From assembly GCF_000974765.1 (NCBI RefSeq), contig NZ_BBWU01000001.1, positions 95,346 to 159,345 of the forward strand: a stretch of 64,000 bases of DNA, read 5' to 3'. The DNA is from Sphingomonas changbaiensis NBRC 104936 (lineage in GTDB: Bacteria; Pseudomonadota; Alphaproteobacteria; Sphingomonadales; Sphingomonadaceae). A program made the position numbers and the translations under genes. Position 1 is the stretch's first letter; each line of letters opens with the position of its first letter. Below the pieces are notes generated by a model. The model was not told where the DNA came from. It was given only the letters and a program-made list of their open reading frames with translations, and made no database searches. Positions 17,411-26,673 of the stretch are shown piece by piece.

Positions 17411-18423
17411 GGTACGGCTTCTGGATGCCGGTGTTCGGCGGCTGGCTGCGCAACGTGCCCGACGAGGGGATGGACGCAAGCTGGGATTATGTGAAGCGCC
17501 TCACCCAGCGCGCCGAGCAGATCGGCTATGACCTGACGCTGATCGCCGAACTCAACCTCAACGACATCAAGGGCGTCGAACAGCCGGCGCTCGATGCCTG
17601 GTCGACCGCCGCGGCGCTGGCGGCGGTGACTGAGAAGCTGGAGCTGATGGTCGCGGTCCGGCCGAACTTCCACCAGCCGGCGCTGTTCGCGAAGGCGGCG
17701 GCGAACATCGACCGCATTTCGGGCGGGCGGCTCGCGCTCAACGTCGTCTCATCCTGGTGGGCGGACGAGGCGAAGCAGTACGGGCTGCAATTCGATCAGC
17801 ATGACGACCGCTATGCGCGCACGACCGAATGGCTTCAGGTCGTCGACGGGCTGTGGACGCAGGACCGGTTCGATTTCGACGGCCGCTATTATCGGACCGA
17901 CAACGCGATCTGCGCGCCGAAGCCGGCGGGCAAGCCGACCATCTATGCCGGCGGCGAGAGCGAATCGGCGAAAACGATGATCGCGAGCCTTTGCGATGCC
18001 TATGTGATGCACGGCGACCCGCCCGCCGCGATCGCGCCCAAGATCGCCGACATGAACGCGCGGCGGGAAAAGGCCGGCGGCAAGCCGATGGCCTTCGGCA
18101 TGGCTGCCTATGCGATCGTCCGCGACAGCGAGGCGGAGGCGAAGCGGGAGCTGGAGCGGATCACGACCGTCCGCGAGCTGCCGGCGGGCTATGCGAATTT
18201 CGACCAATGGCTTTCCGGCACGCAGCTGGAACGCGAGCTCAAGATCCAGGAATATGCCGTTTCCAACCGCGGCCTGCGCCCCAACCTGGTCGGCACGCCC
18301 GAACAACTTAAGGAACGCATCGCCGAATACGAAGCCGCCGGCCTCGACCTGCTCCTCCTCCAGATGAGCCCGCAGGCCGAGGAAATGGAGCGGTTCGCAG
18401 CCCAGGTGATCGGGACGGCGTAA
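17407..18423 (+). CDS. LLM-class flavin-dependent oxidoreductase (SsuD-like)
   Basis: 338 residues with the bacterial luciferase-like TIM barrel. Typical features are the start YGFWMPVFGGW, the RISGGRLALNVVSSWW stretch (about 100-115), the DDRYARTTEWLQVVDGLW helix and YAGGESESA. These resemble SsuD/DszA-type FMNH2-dependent monooxygenases of sulfonates and related compounds. Such enzymes need a separate FMN reductase; one is encoded 4.3 kb away at 22719, though a link is not shown. The gene overlaps the ATP-grasp gene by 4 bases, so the two are almost certainly co-translated. Confidence 0.85.
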   Translation: MRYGFWMPVFGGWLRNVPDEGMDASWDYVKRLTQRAEQIGYDLTLIAELNLNDIKGVEQPALDAWSTAAALAAVTEKLELMVAVRPNFHQPALFAKAAANIDRISGGRLALNVVSSWWADEAKQYGLQFDQHDDRYARTTEWLQVVDGLWTQDRFDFDGRYYRTDNAICAPKPAGKPTIYAGGESESAKTMIASLCDAYVMHGDPPAAIAPKIADMNARREKAGGKPMAFGMAAYAIVRDSEAEAKRELERITTVRELPAGYANFDQWLSGTQLERELKIQEYAVSNRGLRPNLVGTPEQLKERIAEYEAAGLDLLLLQMSPQAEEMERFAAQVIGTA

Positions 18424-18461
18424 GAATCAGTTCGCCTTCCCAGTCGCGCGTTCGCCGCGGC

Positions 18462-18692
18462 TCAAGCGGGTATCACCTGTCTGCGCGTGTCAGACAGCAA
18501 CGCGATGGAGCGACGAATGGCATCGCGTGATGATTGGAGCTGAGGATCGCGACGCACTCGGTCCACCAACTCTTCATAATGAGCAGCAAGTTCCAGGTGT
18601 GTTGCGCGAATGCCAGGGTCGGTTGCCGCCAACGCTCGTTCCCGCTGCTCACGCGCGGACTGATACCAATGTCGAAGGTCTTCGGAGGGCAT
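18462..18692 (-). CDS. Small helical protein of unknown function
   Basis: 76 residues from the ATG at 18692, preceded by GGAG on the minus strand. The frame stays open upstream to 18851, but that part is low in coding character. The protein is helical and charged, with REQRERALAATDPGIRATHLELAAHYEEL near its middle. I recall this general pattern in small hypothetical proteins of sphingomonads, but no function is known. It lies alone and faces the LLM gene tail to tail. Confidence 0.55.
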   Translation of the reverse strand: MPSEDLRHWYQSAREQRERALAATDPGIRATHLELAAHYEELVDRVRRDPQLQSSRDAIRRSIALLSDTRRQVIPA

Positions 18693-19058
18693 TTGACTGC
18701 TCCAGGCTGATAAGCGGGAGCACGACGAATGTCTCTCGGCCGGGCGAATGCTTCGGTAAGGCGCCCGATACGCGATCATATCACGACAGCGCCATATCGC
18801 CAAACCTAGTCGCCATATCCGCATTTCACCCTCACGGGCGGCTCGGATCATTCGCGCTGTCCTACAGGGCTTCTGCCCAGCTAACCTCTACCCGCCGAGT
18901 CGGGACTCGGCGCGGCTCTTTGACCCTGTTCAGATTGGCAAAGCCGGACTTCTCGGAAGCGGGGAATTTTCCTGATTCCATGTAAAAGTCGTCCATGTTG
19001 TCCGGAACCGGGGCGTCTGTCCCTCTCGCTTGCAGCAGATTTGTCATAAATTCCGCGG
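18693..19058. other. Gene-poor interval upstream of the DUF2490 gene
   Basis: About 370 bases with less regular codon structure and somewhat lower GC than neighbouring genes. A 61-codon minus-strand frame (18862-19047) is present, but it has no recognisable family and no convincing ribosome binding site. The interval may hold decayed coding DNA. The only clear signal is the repeated TGTCAT-like motif that begins at its downstream edge. Confidence 0.4.
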
Positions 19059-19090
19059 CTGTCTTTAAACTGCAATCTGCGTGTCATAAT
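19059..19090 (+). promoter_or_regulatory. Candidate PhoB box and -10 element before the DUF2490 gene
   Basis: Three 7-mers with exact 11-base periodicity: CTGTCTT (19059), CTGCAAT (19070) and GTGTCAT (19081). They match the Pho-box unit CTGTCAT at 6, 5 and 6 of 7 positions. A CATAAT -10-like hexamer (19085-19090) lies 8 bases after the second unit, near the usual position for PhoB-dependent promoters. Downstream is the exported DUF2490 protein (start 19131). Confidence 0.45.
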
Positions 19091-19130
19091 CGGCCGTCGC
19101 GCCGCGGTGGGCGGCGGGAGATTCAGTACG

Positions 19131-19811
19131 ATGCGCGTATATCTTGCGATGCTGGCTGCCGGTGCCGGCCTGTTCATTCCCGGCGCGGCCCAGGCGCGCG
19201 ATGATGCGCAGCTTTGGACGGGCATGACTGCCACGGTGAAGCTCGGCGGCAATTTCAAGCTGTCGCAGGACCTGACCGCGCGGTTCAGCGATAATCGCAA
19301 CGGCCTGTACGAGATCGAGAGCAATACGCTGCTCGGCTACAGCGTCAGCAAGAAGGTGACGCTCTGGGCGGGCTACACCCACGATCCCAATTACAGCGCC
19401 GGCGACTTCACCGTGATGGAGCACCGTGCGCGCGAGCAGGTGACGTTCGACAATGTCGTCAAGATCGGCGGCGGCACCTTGAGCGGCCGGCTGCGGCTGG
19501 AGCAGCGCTGGCGCGAGGGGATCGACGGCACCGCCTGGCGCTTTCGGCCTTACGTCAAATACAGCCTGCCGTTCCGGCCCGGCCACAAGACCGCGCTGGT
19601 GCTCAGCCACGAAAGCTTCATCGACCTGAACAGCACCAGCTTCCAGCGCGTCGAGGGCGAGGAAAGGATGCGCAACGCCATCGCCGTCACCACGCCGCTG
19701 GCGAAGCATGTCAACCTGGAGGTCGGCTATCTCAACCAGTACAGCTTCGTGCCGAACGGCCCCGACAATGACGACCACGCCGCGACGGTGACGCTGGGCC
19801 TTTCGTTCTGA
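19131..19811 (+). CDS. DUF2490 family outer-membrane-like protein
   Basis: 226 residues from the ATG at 19131, preceded by GGCGGGAG; the frame extends a little further upstream without a better start. A Sec signal occupies about residues 1-20 (cleavage after AQA). The mature protein is rich in alternating aromatic and polar strands (VTLWAGYTHDPNY, LSGRLRLEQRW, FRPYVKYSLPF, HVNLEVGYLNQY) and ends in a strand finishing with Phe (VTLGLSF). This is the pattern of a small outer-membrane beta-barrel, as proposed for DUF2490. Its substrate is unknown. A phosphate-regulon-like box lies 72 bases upstream. Confidence 0.75.
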   Translation: MRVYLAMLAAGAGLFIPGAAQARDDAQLWTGMTATVKLGGNFKLSQDLTARFSDNRNGLYEIESNTLLGYSVSKKVTLWAGYTHDPNYSAGDFTVMEHRAREQVTFDNVVKIGGGTLSGRLRLEQRWREGIDGTAWRFRPYVKYSLPFRPGHKTALVLSHESFIDLNSTSFQRVEGEERMRNAIAVTTPLAKHVNLEVGYLNQYSFVPNGPDNDDHAATVTLGLSF

Positions 19812-19827
19812 CCGGCGCCTCTCGCGA

Positions 19828-21171
<1,344 letters not shown>

Positions 21172-21432
21172 ATGAAAAAGATTCTGTTCATTGCGGCCGT
21201 TTCGATGCTCGGCACGGCCCTTTACGCGCAAGACACCCAGCCCGCGCCGGCGCCCACCGCCGACGCCGCTGCCGCCCCGGCCGACACGATGGCTGCCACC
21301 CCGCCGGCGGATGCGACGGCGACCGATCCGGCCCAGCCCGCCGCGACGGAGGCGACGCCCCCGGCCGACAATTCCGCTGCCGCCACGGACACGGCCAAGA
21401 CCGGCAAGCACAAGCACCGGCCGAAGCGCTGA
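21172..21432 (+). CDS. Small secreted Ala/Pro/Thr-rich protein
   Basis: 86 residues. Signal peptide at residues 1-19 (cleavage after LYA), then a low-complexity chain of Ala, Pro, Thr and Asp (repeated PAPAP, PPADAT, PADNSAAATD), ending with a basic tail (GKHKHRPKR). It is probably an unstructured periplasmic or cell-surface protein. No domain is recognised. A GGGGAAA site precedes the ATG, and a plausible terminator follows the stop. Confidence 0.6.
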   Translation: MKKILFIAAVSMLGTALYAQDTQPAPAPTADAAAAPADTMAATPPADATATDPAQPAATEATPPADNSAAATDTAKTGKHKHRPKR

Positions 21433-21434
21433 GC

Positions 21435-21460
21435 AGGCAGATCGCTGCCTTATTTGCTTT
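21435..21460 (+). terminator. Weak intrinsic terminator
   Basis: A 6-bp stem AGGCAG/CTGCCT (21435-21440 with 21445-21450), a 4-base loop, and a T-rich tail TATTTGCTTT. It lies directly after the small secreted-protein gene. A larger GC hairpin (21467-21498) follows before the convergent aminotransferase gene, but without a T-run. Confidence 0.5.
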
Positions 21461-21505
21461 GAGCACGTCCGTCCGGCGCCGAAGGACGCCGGGCGGACGC
21501 ACCCT

Positions 21506-22660
21506 TCAGCGCAACGCCTTCAGCGCTGCTTCCATCCGCTCCACGGCGGCATCCAGCGTCTCGTCGCGCTTGGCGAAGCAGAGGCGGACGATGTGGGTCA
21601 CCGGGTCCTCGGCATAGAAGGCGGAGACCGGGATGGCCGCGACGCCGAACTCTGCGACGAGGCGGTCGCAGAAGGTGACGTCGTCGAGCGCAAGGCCCGA
21701 CGCGGCAAGGTCGACCGACAGGAAATAGGTGCCCTGGCTTGGCAGGACGGCCCAGCCCGCCTCGCGCAGGCCGGCCGTCAATCGGTCGCGCGAGCGTGCG
21801 AACGCGGCGCGCATCCCCTCGAAATAGCTGTCGTCTTTGGCGAGTCCGTAGGCGGCGGCGGCTTGCAGATTGGGTGGCGTGGTGAAGGTCAGGAATTGGT
21901 GGGCGCGCGACGGCGGCGCGGCGAGGTTTGGCGCGGCGCACATCCAGCCGACCTTCCAGCCGGTCAGCGAGAAGATCTTGCCTGCCGAGCCGATCTTCAC
22001 CGTCCGCTCCCGCATGCCGGGCAAGGTCATCGGCGAGACGTGCTTCAGGCCATCGAACACGAGATGCTCCCACACCTCGTCGCTGATCAGAACCGCGTTT
22101 GAAGCGATCACGCGCTCGGCGATCAGCGCGAGCTCGTCGCGGCCGATGATCGTCGCCGCCGGATTGAGCGGGGTGTTGAGGATGGCGACGCGGGTCCGTT
22201 CGCTGAACGCGGCGTCCAGTGCTTCCGCGGTCACGCGCCAATCGGGCGGGGCGAGGCGGACGAACTTCGGCACGCCGCCCGCGCGGCGGACCAGCGGCAG
22301 ATAGGCATCGTAGAGCGGCTGGAACAGCACGACTTCGTCGCCGGGCGTGACCAGCGCCAGGATCGCGGCGGCAATCGCCTCGGTCGCACCGGACGTGACG
22401 ATCACCTCGGCGGGCGAGAGATCGAGCTGCTGGTGACGCTGGTAGTGCGCCGCGACGGCTTCGCGCAATTCGGGGATGCCGGCCATCGGCGGGTATTGGT
22501 TCGATCGCTCGGTCAGCGCGCGCGCGGCCGCATCGACGACATCCGCTGGGCCATTCGAATCGGGAAAGCCCTGCCCCAGATTGATCGCCCCCGTCTCCCG
22601 CGCCCGTGCGGACATATGCTCGAAGATCGTGGTCGGCATCTGGGCGTAGAGGGGGTTCAT
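21506..22660 (-). CDS. PLP-dependent class I/II aminotransferase (methionine/kynurenine aminotransferase-like)
   Basis: 384 residues. Aminotransferase fold type I features are NLGQGFPD (about 27-34), NQYPPMAG (about 54-61), TPLNPAA (substrate Asn), ISDEVWEHL (PLP-contact Asp) and SAGKIFSLTGWKVGW (catalytic Lys in place of the usual SxSKxF spacing). This is the branch that includes YbdL and kynurenine aminotransferases, many of which transaminate the methionine keto acid. The gene faces away from the methionine salvage operon with a 58-base spacer, so it is a good candidate for the final salvage step (KMTB to methionine, the MtnE reaction). The spacer also holds a fragment of a dispersed repeat. 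Confidence 0.85.
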   Translation of the reverse strand: MNPLYAQMPTTIFEHMSARARETGAINLGQGFPDSNGPADVVDAAARALTERSNQYPPMAGIPELREAVAAHYQRHQQLDLSPAEVIVTSGATEAIAAAILALVTPGDEVVLFQPLYDAYLPLVRRAGGVPKFVRLAPPDWRVTAEALDAAFSERTRVAILNTPLNPAATIIGRDELALIAERVIASNAVLISDEVWEHLVFDGLKHVSPMTLPGMRERTVKIGSAGKIFSLTGWKVGWMCAAPNLAAPPSRAHQFLTFTTPPNLQAAAAYGLAKDDSYFEGMRAAFARSRDRLTAGLREAGWAVLPSQGTYFLSVDLAASGLALDDVTFCDRLVAEFGVAAIPVSAFYAEDPVTHIVRLCFAKRDETLDAAVERMEAALKALR

Positions 22661-22718
22661 GATCGCCTTAGAAAAGAAAGGGAGGGCTTCGACAAGCTCG
22701 GCCCGAACGGTTAGTTAA

Positions 22719-23309
22719 ATGCTGGTGAGATTCCTCGTCTTCTACGGCTCCTATCGGCGCGATCGGCTCGGCATCCGGCTCGCGCGCTATTGCGTGGCGG
22801 AGCTGGGCAGGCGCGGCCATGATGTCGAGCTGATCGACGCGCAAGCGGTCGGGCTGCCGATGCTCGACCGACGGCTGAAGGAGTTTCCGCCCGGAGAGGC
22901 GCCCGCCAACATGGCCGAGCTGGGCGACAAAATCCGCGCCGCCGACGGATTCCTGTTCGTGACCGGCGAATATAATTGGGGCGTTCAGCCGGGGCTGAAG
23001 AACCTGACCGACCATTATCTGGAGGAGTGGTTCTGGCGGCCGGCGGCGATCGTCAGCTATTCGCTTGGCCGGATCGGCGGAGCACGGTCGAACCTCACCT
23101 GGCACGGCACGCTGTCGGAGATGGGCATGGTCGTGATTTCGAGCACGATCACGGTTGGCCAGATACCCTCTGCGCTCGACGGGGACGGCGCGCCGACCGG
23201 CGAGGGAGGCGCGGCGCTGGCGCGCGCCTTCCCGCGCTTCGCGGCCGACTTCGAATGGTGGGCGGAGGCAGGGCAGGCGCAGCGCGCCCGGCGCCAGCCG
23301 CCCTACTGA
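22719..23309 (+). CDS. NADPH-dependent FMN reductase family protein
   Basis: 196 residues with a flavodoxin-like fold: FYGSYRRDRLGIRLARY (phosphate-binding loop), the mid-protein FVTGEYNWGVQPGLKNLTDHY (flavin contact; the GEYN signature is typical of the NADPH-dependent FMN reductase/azoreductase/chromate reductase group) and a YSLGRIGGARS loop. It probably reduces free flavin or quinones in the cytoplasm. It is the first gene of a tight group with mtnB, mtnD, mtnC and mtnA (4-base gap to mtnB), yet no reductase is part of the classical salvage pathway. Confidence 0.8.
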   Translation: MLVRFLVFYGSYRRDRLGIRLARYCVAELGRRGHDVELIDAQAVGLPMLDRRLKEFPPGEAPANMAELGDKIRAADGFLFVTGEYNWGVQPGLKNLTDHYLEEWFWRPAAIVSYSLGRIGGARSNLTWHGTLSEMGMVVISSTITVGQIPSALDGDGAPTGEGGAALARAFPRFAADFEWWAEAGQAQRARRQPPY

Positions 23310-23313
23310 ACCG

Positions 23314-23898
23314 ATGACGTTCGAAGAGGCAGCCGACGCGCTGGTGGCGGTCGGGCAGGCGTTCCACGCACGCGGCTGGGCCCCTGCGACATCGGGCAAT
23401 TACTCGGCCCGGATTGATGACGGGCGGATCGCGATCACGGTGTCGGGTGCGCACAAGGGAAGGATGACGCGGGGCGACATCATGCTGCTCGACGCGGGCG
23501 ATCCGCGCCGCCCTTCGGCGGAGACGGCGCTGCATCTGGCCGTGTATCGCGCCTTTCCTGAAGTCCGTTCCGTGCTCCACAGCCACGCCGCGATCTCTGT
23601 CGGGCTCGGGCGCGCAAGCGGTGACGACTGGACGATTGCCGGGCACGAACTGCTGAAGGCGCTGCCGGGCATCGACACGCACGACACCAGCGTCGCAATC
23701 CCGATCGTCGAAAACAGCCAGGACATAGCCGCGATCGAAAGGGCCGTAATGCCGCGCCTCGGCAACAGCCCGGCCTTTATGATTCGGGGCCATGGGATGT
23801 ATGGTTGGGGCCGCAGCATCGCCGAGGCGGAGCGCGTGATCGAGGCGCTGGAATGGCTGGCGGAGGCGGAGCTGGCGGAGCGGAGGTTCAGGGCATGA
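23314..23898 (+). CDS. mtnB: Methylthioribulose-1-phosphate dehydratase MtnB
   Basis: 194 residues of the class II aldolase/adducin fold. Key features are GWAPATSGNYSARI (about 21-34), SAETALHLAVY, VLHSHAA with two zinc-binding histidines, and IRGHGMYGWG with the third. These match MtnB, which dehydrates methylthioribulose-1-phosphate in the methionine salvage pathway. The start at 23314 follows the FMN reductase stop by 4 bases. The stop overlaps mtnD (ATGA). The operon context makes the assignment secure. Confidence 0.9.
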   Translation: MTFEEAADALVAVGQAFHARGWAPATSGNYSARIDDGRIAITVSGAHKGRMTRGDIMLLDAGDPRRPSAETALHLAVYRAFPEVRSVLHSHAAISVGLGRASGDDWTIAGHELLKALPGIDTHDTSVAIPIVENSQDIAAIERAVMPRLGNSPAFMIRGHGMYGWGRSIAEAERVIEALEWLAEAELAERRFRA

Positions 23899-24392
23899 CG
23901 CGGCTGACCATCTTCGACGAAGGGGGCGCCAAGCTCGGCGCAACCCAGGACGCCGACGCGATCGCGACGACGCTGGGCGGCATCGGGGTCCGTTTCGAAC
24001 GCTGGCCGGCGGCGGACCTGGATGCGCAGGTCGCGCTGTTGCGGGCGCAGGGTTATACGACGGTCGACACCGTCTCGGTCTCCCCCGATCACCCCGACCG
24101 CGCCGCGATGCGGGCAAAGTTCCTGTCCGAGCATCGCCATGCCGAGGACGAGGTGCGCTACTTCGTCGCGGGCGCCGGCCTGTTCACGCTGCGCGAGGGC
24201 GGACGCGTCTATGCGGTGCTGTGCGAAAGCGGTGACCTGATCTCCGTGCCCGCCGGCATGCGCCACTGGTTTGATATGGGGCCGCGGCCGCATTTCACGG
24301 CGGTCCGCTTCTTCCGCACGCCCGAGGGCTGGGTCGGCGATTTCACCGGCGACGCGATTGCGGAGCGCTTCCCGCGGCTGGAACCGGCATGA
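23895..24392 (+). CDS. mtnD: Acireductone dioxygenase MtnD
   Basis: 165 residues, a cupin-type metalloenzyme. The metal ligands are visible in EHRHAEDEVRYFV (His, His, Glu) and in AGMRHWFDMG (His). It oxidises acireductone to the keto acid KMTB plus formate (iron form) or to off-pathway products (nickel form). The metal cannot be told from sequence. Start and stop both overlap neighbouring genes by ATGA, showing translational coupling with mtnB and mtnC. Confidence 0.92.
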   Translation: MTRLTIFDEGGAKLGATQDADAIATTLGGIGVRFERWPAADLDAQVALLRAQGYTTVDTVSVSPDHPDRAAMRAKFLSEHRHAEDEVRYFVAGAGLFTLREGGRVYAVLCESGDLISVPAGMRHWFDMGPRPHFTAVRFFRTPEGWVGDFTGDAIAERFPRLEPA

Positions 24393-24979
24393 TCCGGGCG
24401 ATCCTCACCGACATCGAGGGCACGACGTGCAGCATCGCGTTCGTGGCCGAAACGCTGTTTCCCTATGCCCGCGCGCGGCTGCGGGACTATCTGGCGGAGC
24501 ATCCGGACGAGAGCGAAGGCGTGCCGGTCGAGACGCTGGAGCGCTGGATCGACGAGGATCGCAAGGAACCGGTTCTGAAGCGCATCCAGGGACGGATCTG
24601 GCGCGACGGCTATGCGCGCGGCGAGCTGAAGGGCCATATCTACCCCGATGCCGCCATGGCCTTGCGGCATTGGCGCGAACAGGGGCTGCGGCTGTTCGTC
24701 TATTCGTCCGGATCGGTCGAGGCGCAGCAATTGCTGTTCGGCAATTGCGAGGCCGGCGATCTGAGGCCGCTCTTCGAGGGGTTCTTCGACCTTTCGGTCG
24801 GGTCGAAGCTCGAGCCCGAATCCTACCGCCGCATCGCGGAACGGATCGGCGTTGCGCCCGCCGATATCCTGTTCCTGTCCGACAGCGATCGGGAAGTTCA
24901 CGCAGCCCGGGCCGCCGGGCTCCGCGCGCAGCTGATCGACCGGGTGCGCGGCGATACGTTCGAGAGCATCCGGCATTGA
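24389..24979 (+). CDS. mtnC: Enolase-phosphatase MtnC
   Basis: 196 residues of the HAD superfamily. Motif I is LTDIEGTTCS (nucleophile Asp8, with Glu in place of the second acid, as in this family), motif II is VYSSGSVEAQ, and motif IV is ILFLSDSDREVHAA. The cap insertion SIAFVAETLFPYARARLRDYL is typical of the family. It catalyses both enolisation and dephosphorylation steps to give acireductone. ATGA overlap with mtnD, and the last codons overlap the TTG start of mtnA. Confidence 0.93.
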   Translation: MIRAILTDIEGTTCSIAFVAETLFPYARARLRDYLAEHPDESEGVPVETLERWIDEDRKEPVLKRIQGRIWRDGYARGELKGHIYPDAAMALRHWREQGLRLFVYSSGSVEAQQLLFGNCEAGDLRPLFEGFFDLSVGSKLEPESYRRIAERIGVAPADILFLSDSDREVHAARAAGLRAQLIDRVRGDTFESIRH

Positions 24980-26010
24980 ACCTGAACGGTTCGTGGGTCC
25001 GCTCGATCGCGCGGACGGAACGGGGCGTGCGCATCCTCGATCAGCGCCGGCTTCCCTGGGATATCGAATGGGTCGAGCTGGCCTCGGCAGAGATGGCGGC
25101 CCGGGCTATCCGGGAGATGTGGACGCGCGGGGCGCCGCTGATCGGGGCAGTGGCGGCATACGGCCTGGCCATGGCGCTGCGCAACGATCCGCTGGCGCTC
25201 GACCCGGCCTATGCGCAGCTGCTGGACGCCCGGCCTACGGCGGTCAATCTGCGCTGGGCGCTCGACCAGGTGCGCGATCATGTCCGCAATCTGCCGCTCG
25301 ACGCGCGTGCCGCAGCGGCGTTCGCGCGGGCCGATGCGATCTGCGACGAGGATGTCGCGCTCAACCGCGCGATCGGGGAGCACGGGCTGACGCTGCTGGA
25401 ACAGCTGCACGCCCGCAATCCCGATCGGCCGCTCAACATTCTGACGCACTGCAACCCCGGCTGGCTCGCGACCGTCGATTACGGCACCGCGACCGCGCCG
25501 ATCTATCTCGCGCATGATCGGGGGGTGCCGCTCCACGTCTGGGTCGACGAGACGCGGCCGCGCAACCAGGGCGCGTTGCTGACCGCGTTCGAGCTGGCCG
25601 GGCACGGCGTCCCGCACACGGTCGTCGCGGACAATGCCGGCGGCTTGTTGATGCAGCAGGGCGAGGTCGATCTGGTGATTGTCGGCACCGATCGCGTCAC
25701 CGCCAACGGCGATGTCTGCAACAAGATCGGCACCTATCTGAAGGCGCTCGCCGCGCGCGATAACGGCGTGCCCTTCTATGTGGCGCTTCCGTACACGACG
25801 ATCGACCGCAGCCTCGCGTCAGGCAGCGAGGTTCCGATCGAGGCCCGGAGCGGTGATGAGCTGGCGTGGATCACCGGGCCCATGCAGACTGGCGAGCTGG
25901 CGACCGTGAAAGTCACCGGCTCGGCGGTCCACAATCCCGCGTTCGACATCACGCCCGCGCGGCTGGTGACGGGTTACATCACCGAGCGCGGCGTGACGGC
26001 GACGATCTGA
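24976..26010 (+). CDS. mtnA: Methylthioribose-1-phosphate isomerase MtnA
   Basis: 344 residues. The only sensible start is a TTG at 24976 that overlaps the mtnC stop; the earlier frame is the mtnC shadow. eIF2B-like fold with the MtnA signatures RGAPLIG (about 44-50), ILTHCNPG (catalytic Cys about 160) and GTDRVTANGDVCNKIGTY (catalytic Asp about 240). It converts methylthioribose-1-phosphate to the ribulose form. No kinase (mtnK) or phosphorylase (mtnP) gene is in view, so its substrate must be made by enzymes encoded elsewhere. Confidence 0.93.
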   Translation: MNLNGSWVRSIARTERGVRILDQRRLPWDIEWVELASAEMAARAIREMWTRGAPLIGAVAAYGLAMALRNDPLALDPAYAQLLDARPTAVNLRWALDQVRDHVRNLPLDARAAAAFARADAICDEDVALNRAIGEHGLTLLEQLHARNPDRPLNILTHCNPGWLATVDYGTATAPIYLAHDRGVPLHVWVDETRPRNQGALLTAFELAGHGVPHTVVADNAGGLLMQQGEVDLVIVGTDRVTANGDVCNKIGTYLKALAARDNGVPFYVALPYTTIDRSLASGSEVPIEARSGDELAWITGPMQTGELATVKVTGSAVHNPAFDITPARLVTGYITERGVTATI

Positions 26011-26556
26011 TCATGGCTGCATCGGACCGCCCATCGCGGTCTGGATGCGGCGAATCTCGTCGAGATGGCCTTGGATGATCGGCACGGCCTCTGCCGCGAC
26101 CGCCTTCAGGCCCGGATTGTCGCCATGTTCGGCATAGCCTTGGTGCAGCGCCAGCGCCTTTTCGTGCGCCATCACCTGCTGGTCGACATAAAGGCGTTCA
26201 GCCTTGCTCTTGTCGATCGAGCGCAGGTTCTTCAGCATCGCCGCCTCAGGCGGCAGCAGGTTGGTGGAGTTGCCGAGGCTCGCCTGCTTGGCAGCGGCCA
26301 TCAGCGCGGCACTGGTCTTGGTATGATCGTCGATCATCATCTGGGCAAAGCGGCGCACGTCGGGATTCGCGGCCATCGCCAGCATCATCTTGCTCGACTG
26401 GATTTCATAATTGTCGCCGGACATCGCCTTGGACACATAGGTTGCAGCACTGTTCTGGGCGTAATAGCCGGGATCTGGAGCCGCTGGTTGCGCGAGGGCC
26501 GGAACTCCCGCGCCGGCCATGCCGAGCAATGCAATCGCGATCATGCTTCTCATCAT
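26011..26556 (-). CDS. DUF4142 family exported protein
   Basis: 181 residues from the ATG at 26556, next to AGGAG; the second ATG three bases later is also possible. A signal peptide at about 1-22 ends in ALA. The DUF4142 domain shows GDNYEIQSSKMMLAMA, RFAQMMIDDHTKTSAAL and a late IQGHLDEIRRIQ, parallel to the lipoprotein at 1621-2232. Role unknown; the two copies are only distantly alike. The stop codons of this gene and mtnA are adjacent. Confidence 0.82.
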   Translation of the reverse strand: MMRSMIAIALLGMAGAGVPALAQPAAPDPGYYAQNSAATYVSKAMSGDNYEIQSSKMMLAMAANPDVRRFAQMMIDDHTKTSAALMAAAKQASLGNSTNLLPPEAAMLKNLRSIDKSKAERLYVDQQVMAHEKALALHQGYAEHGDNPGLKAVAAEAVPIIQGHLDEIRRIQTAMGGPMQP

Positions 26557-26673
26557 CGTTCTCCTGCAGTCTGCGCCGGTTAACCCATTGCCGGTGGCGG
26601 GGTTCCGATCACGGAACGTGCGCTTCCTCCAGGGGTTTTGATGCCAGGCGCTCAATCCATGAGGAGATGATCA

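Noticed and set aside
18862..19047. 61-codon minus-strand frame before the DUF2490 gene
   Set aside because: No ribosome site, no family match and mixed composition; it may be decayed sequence.
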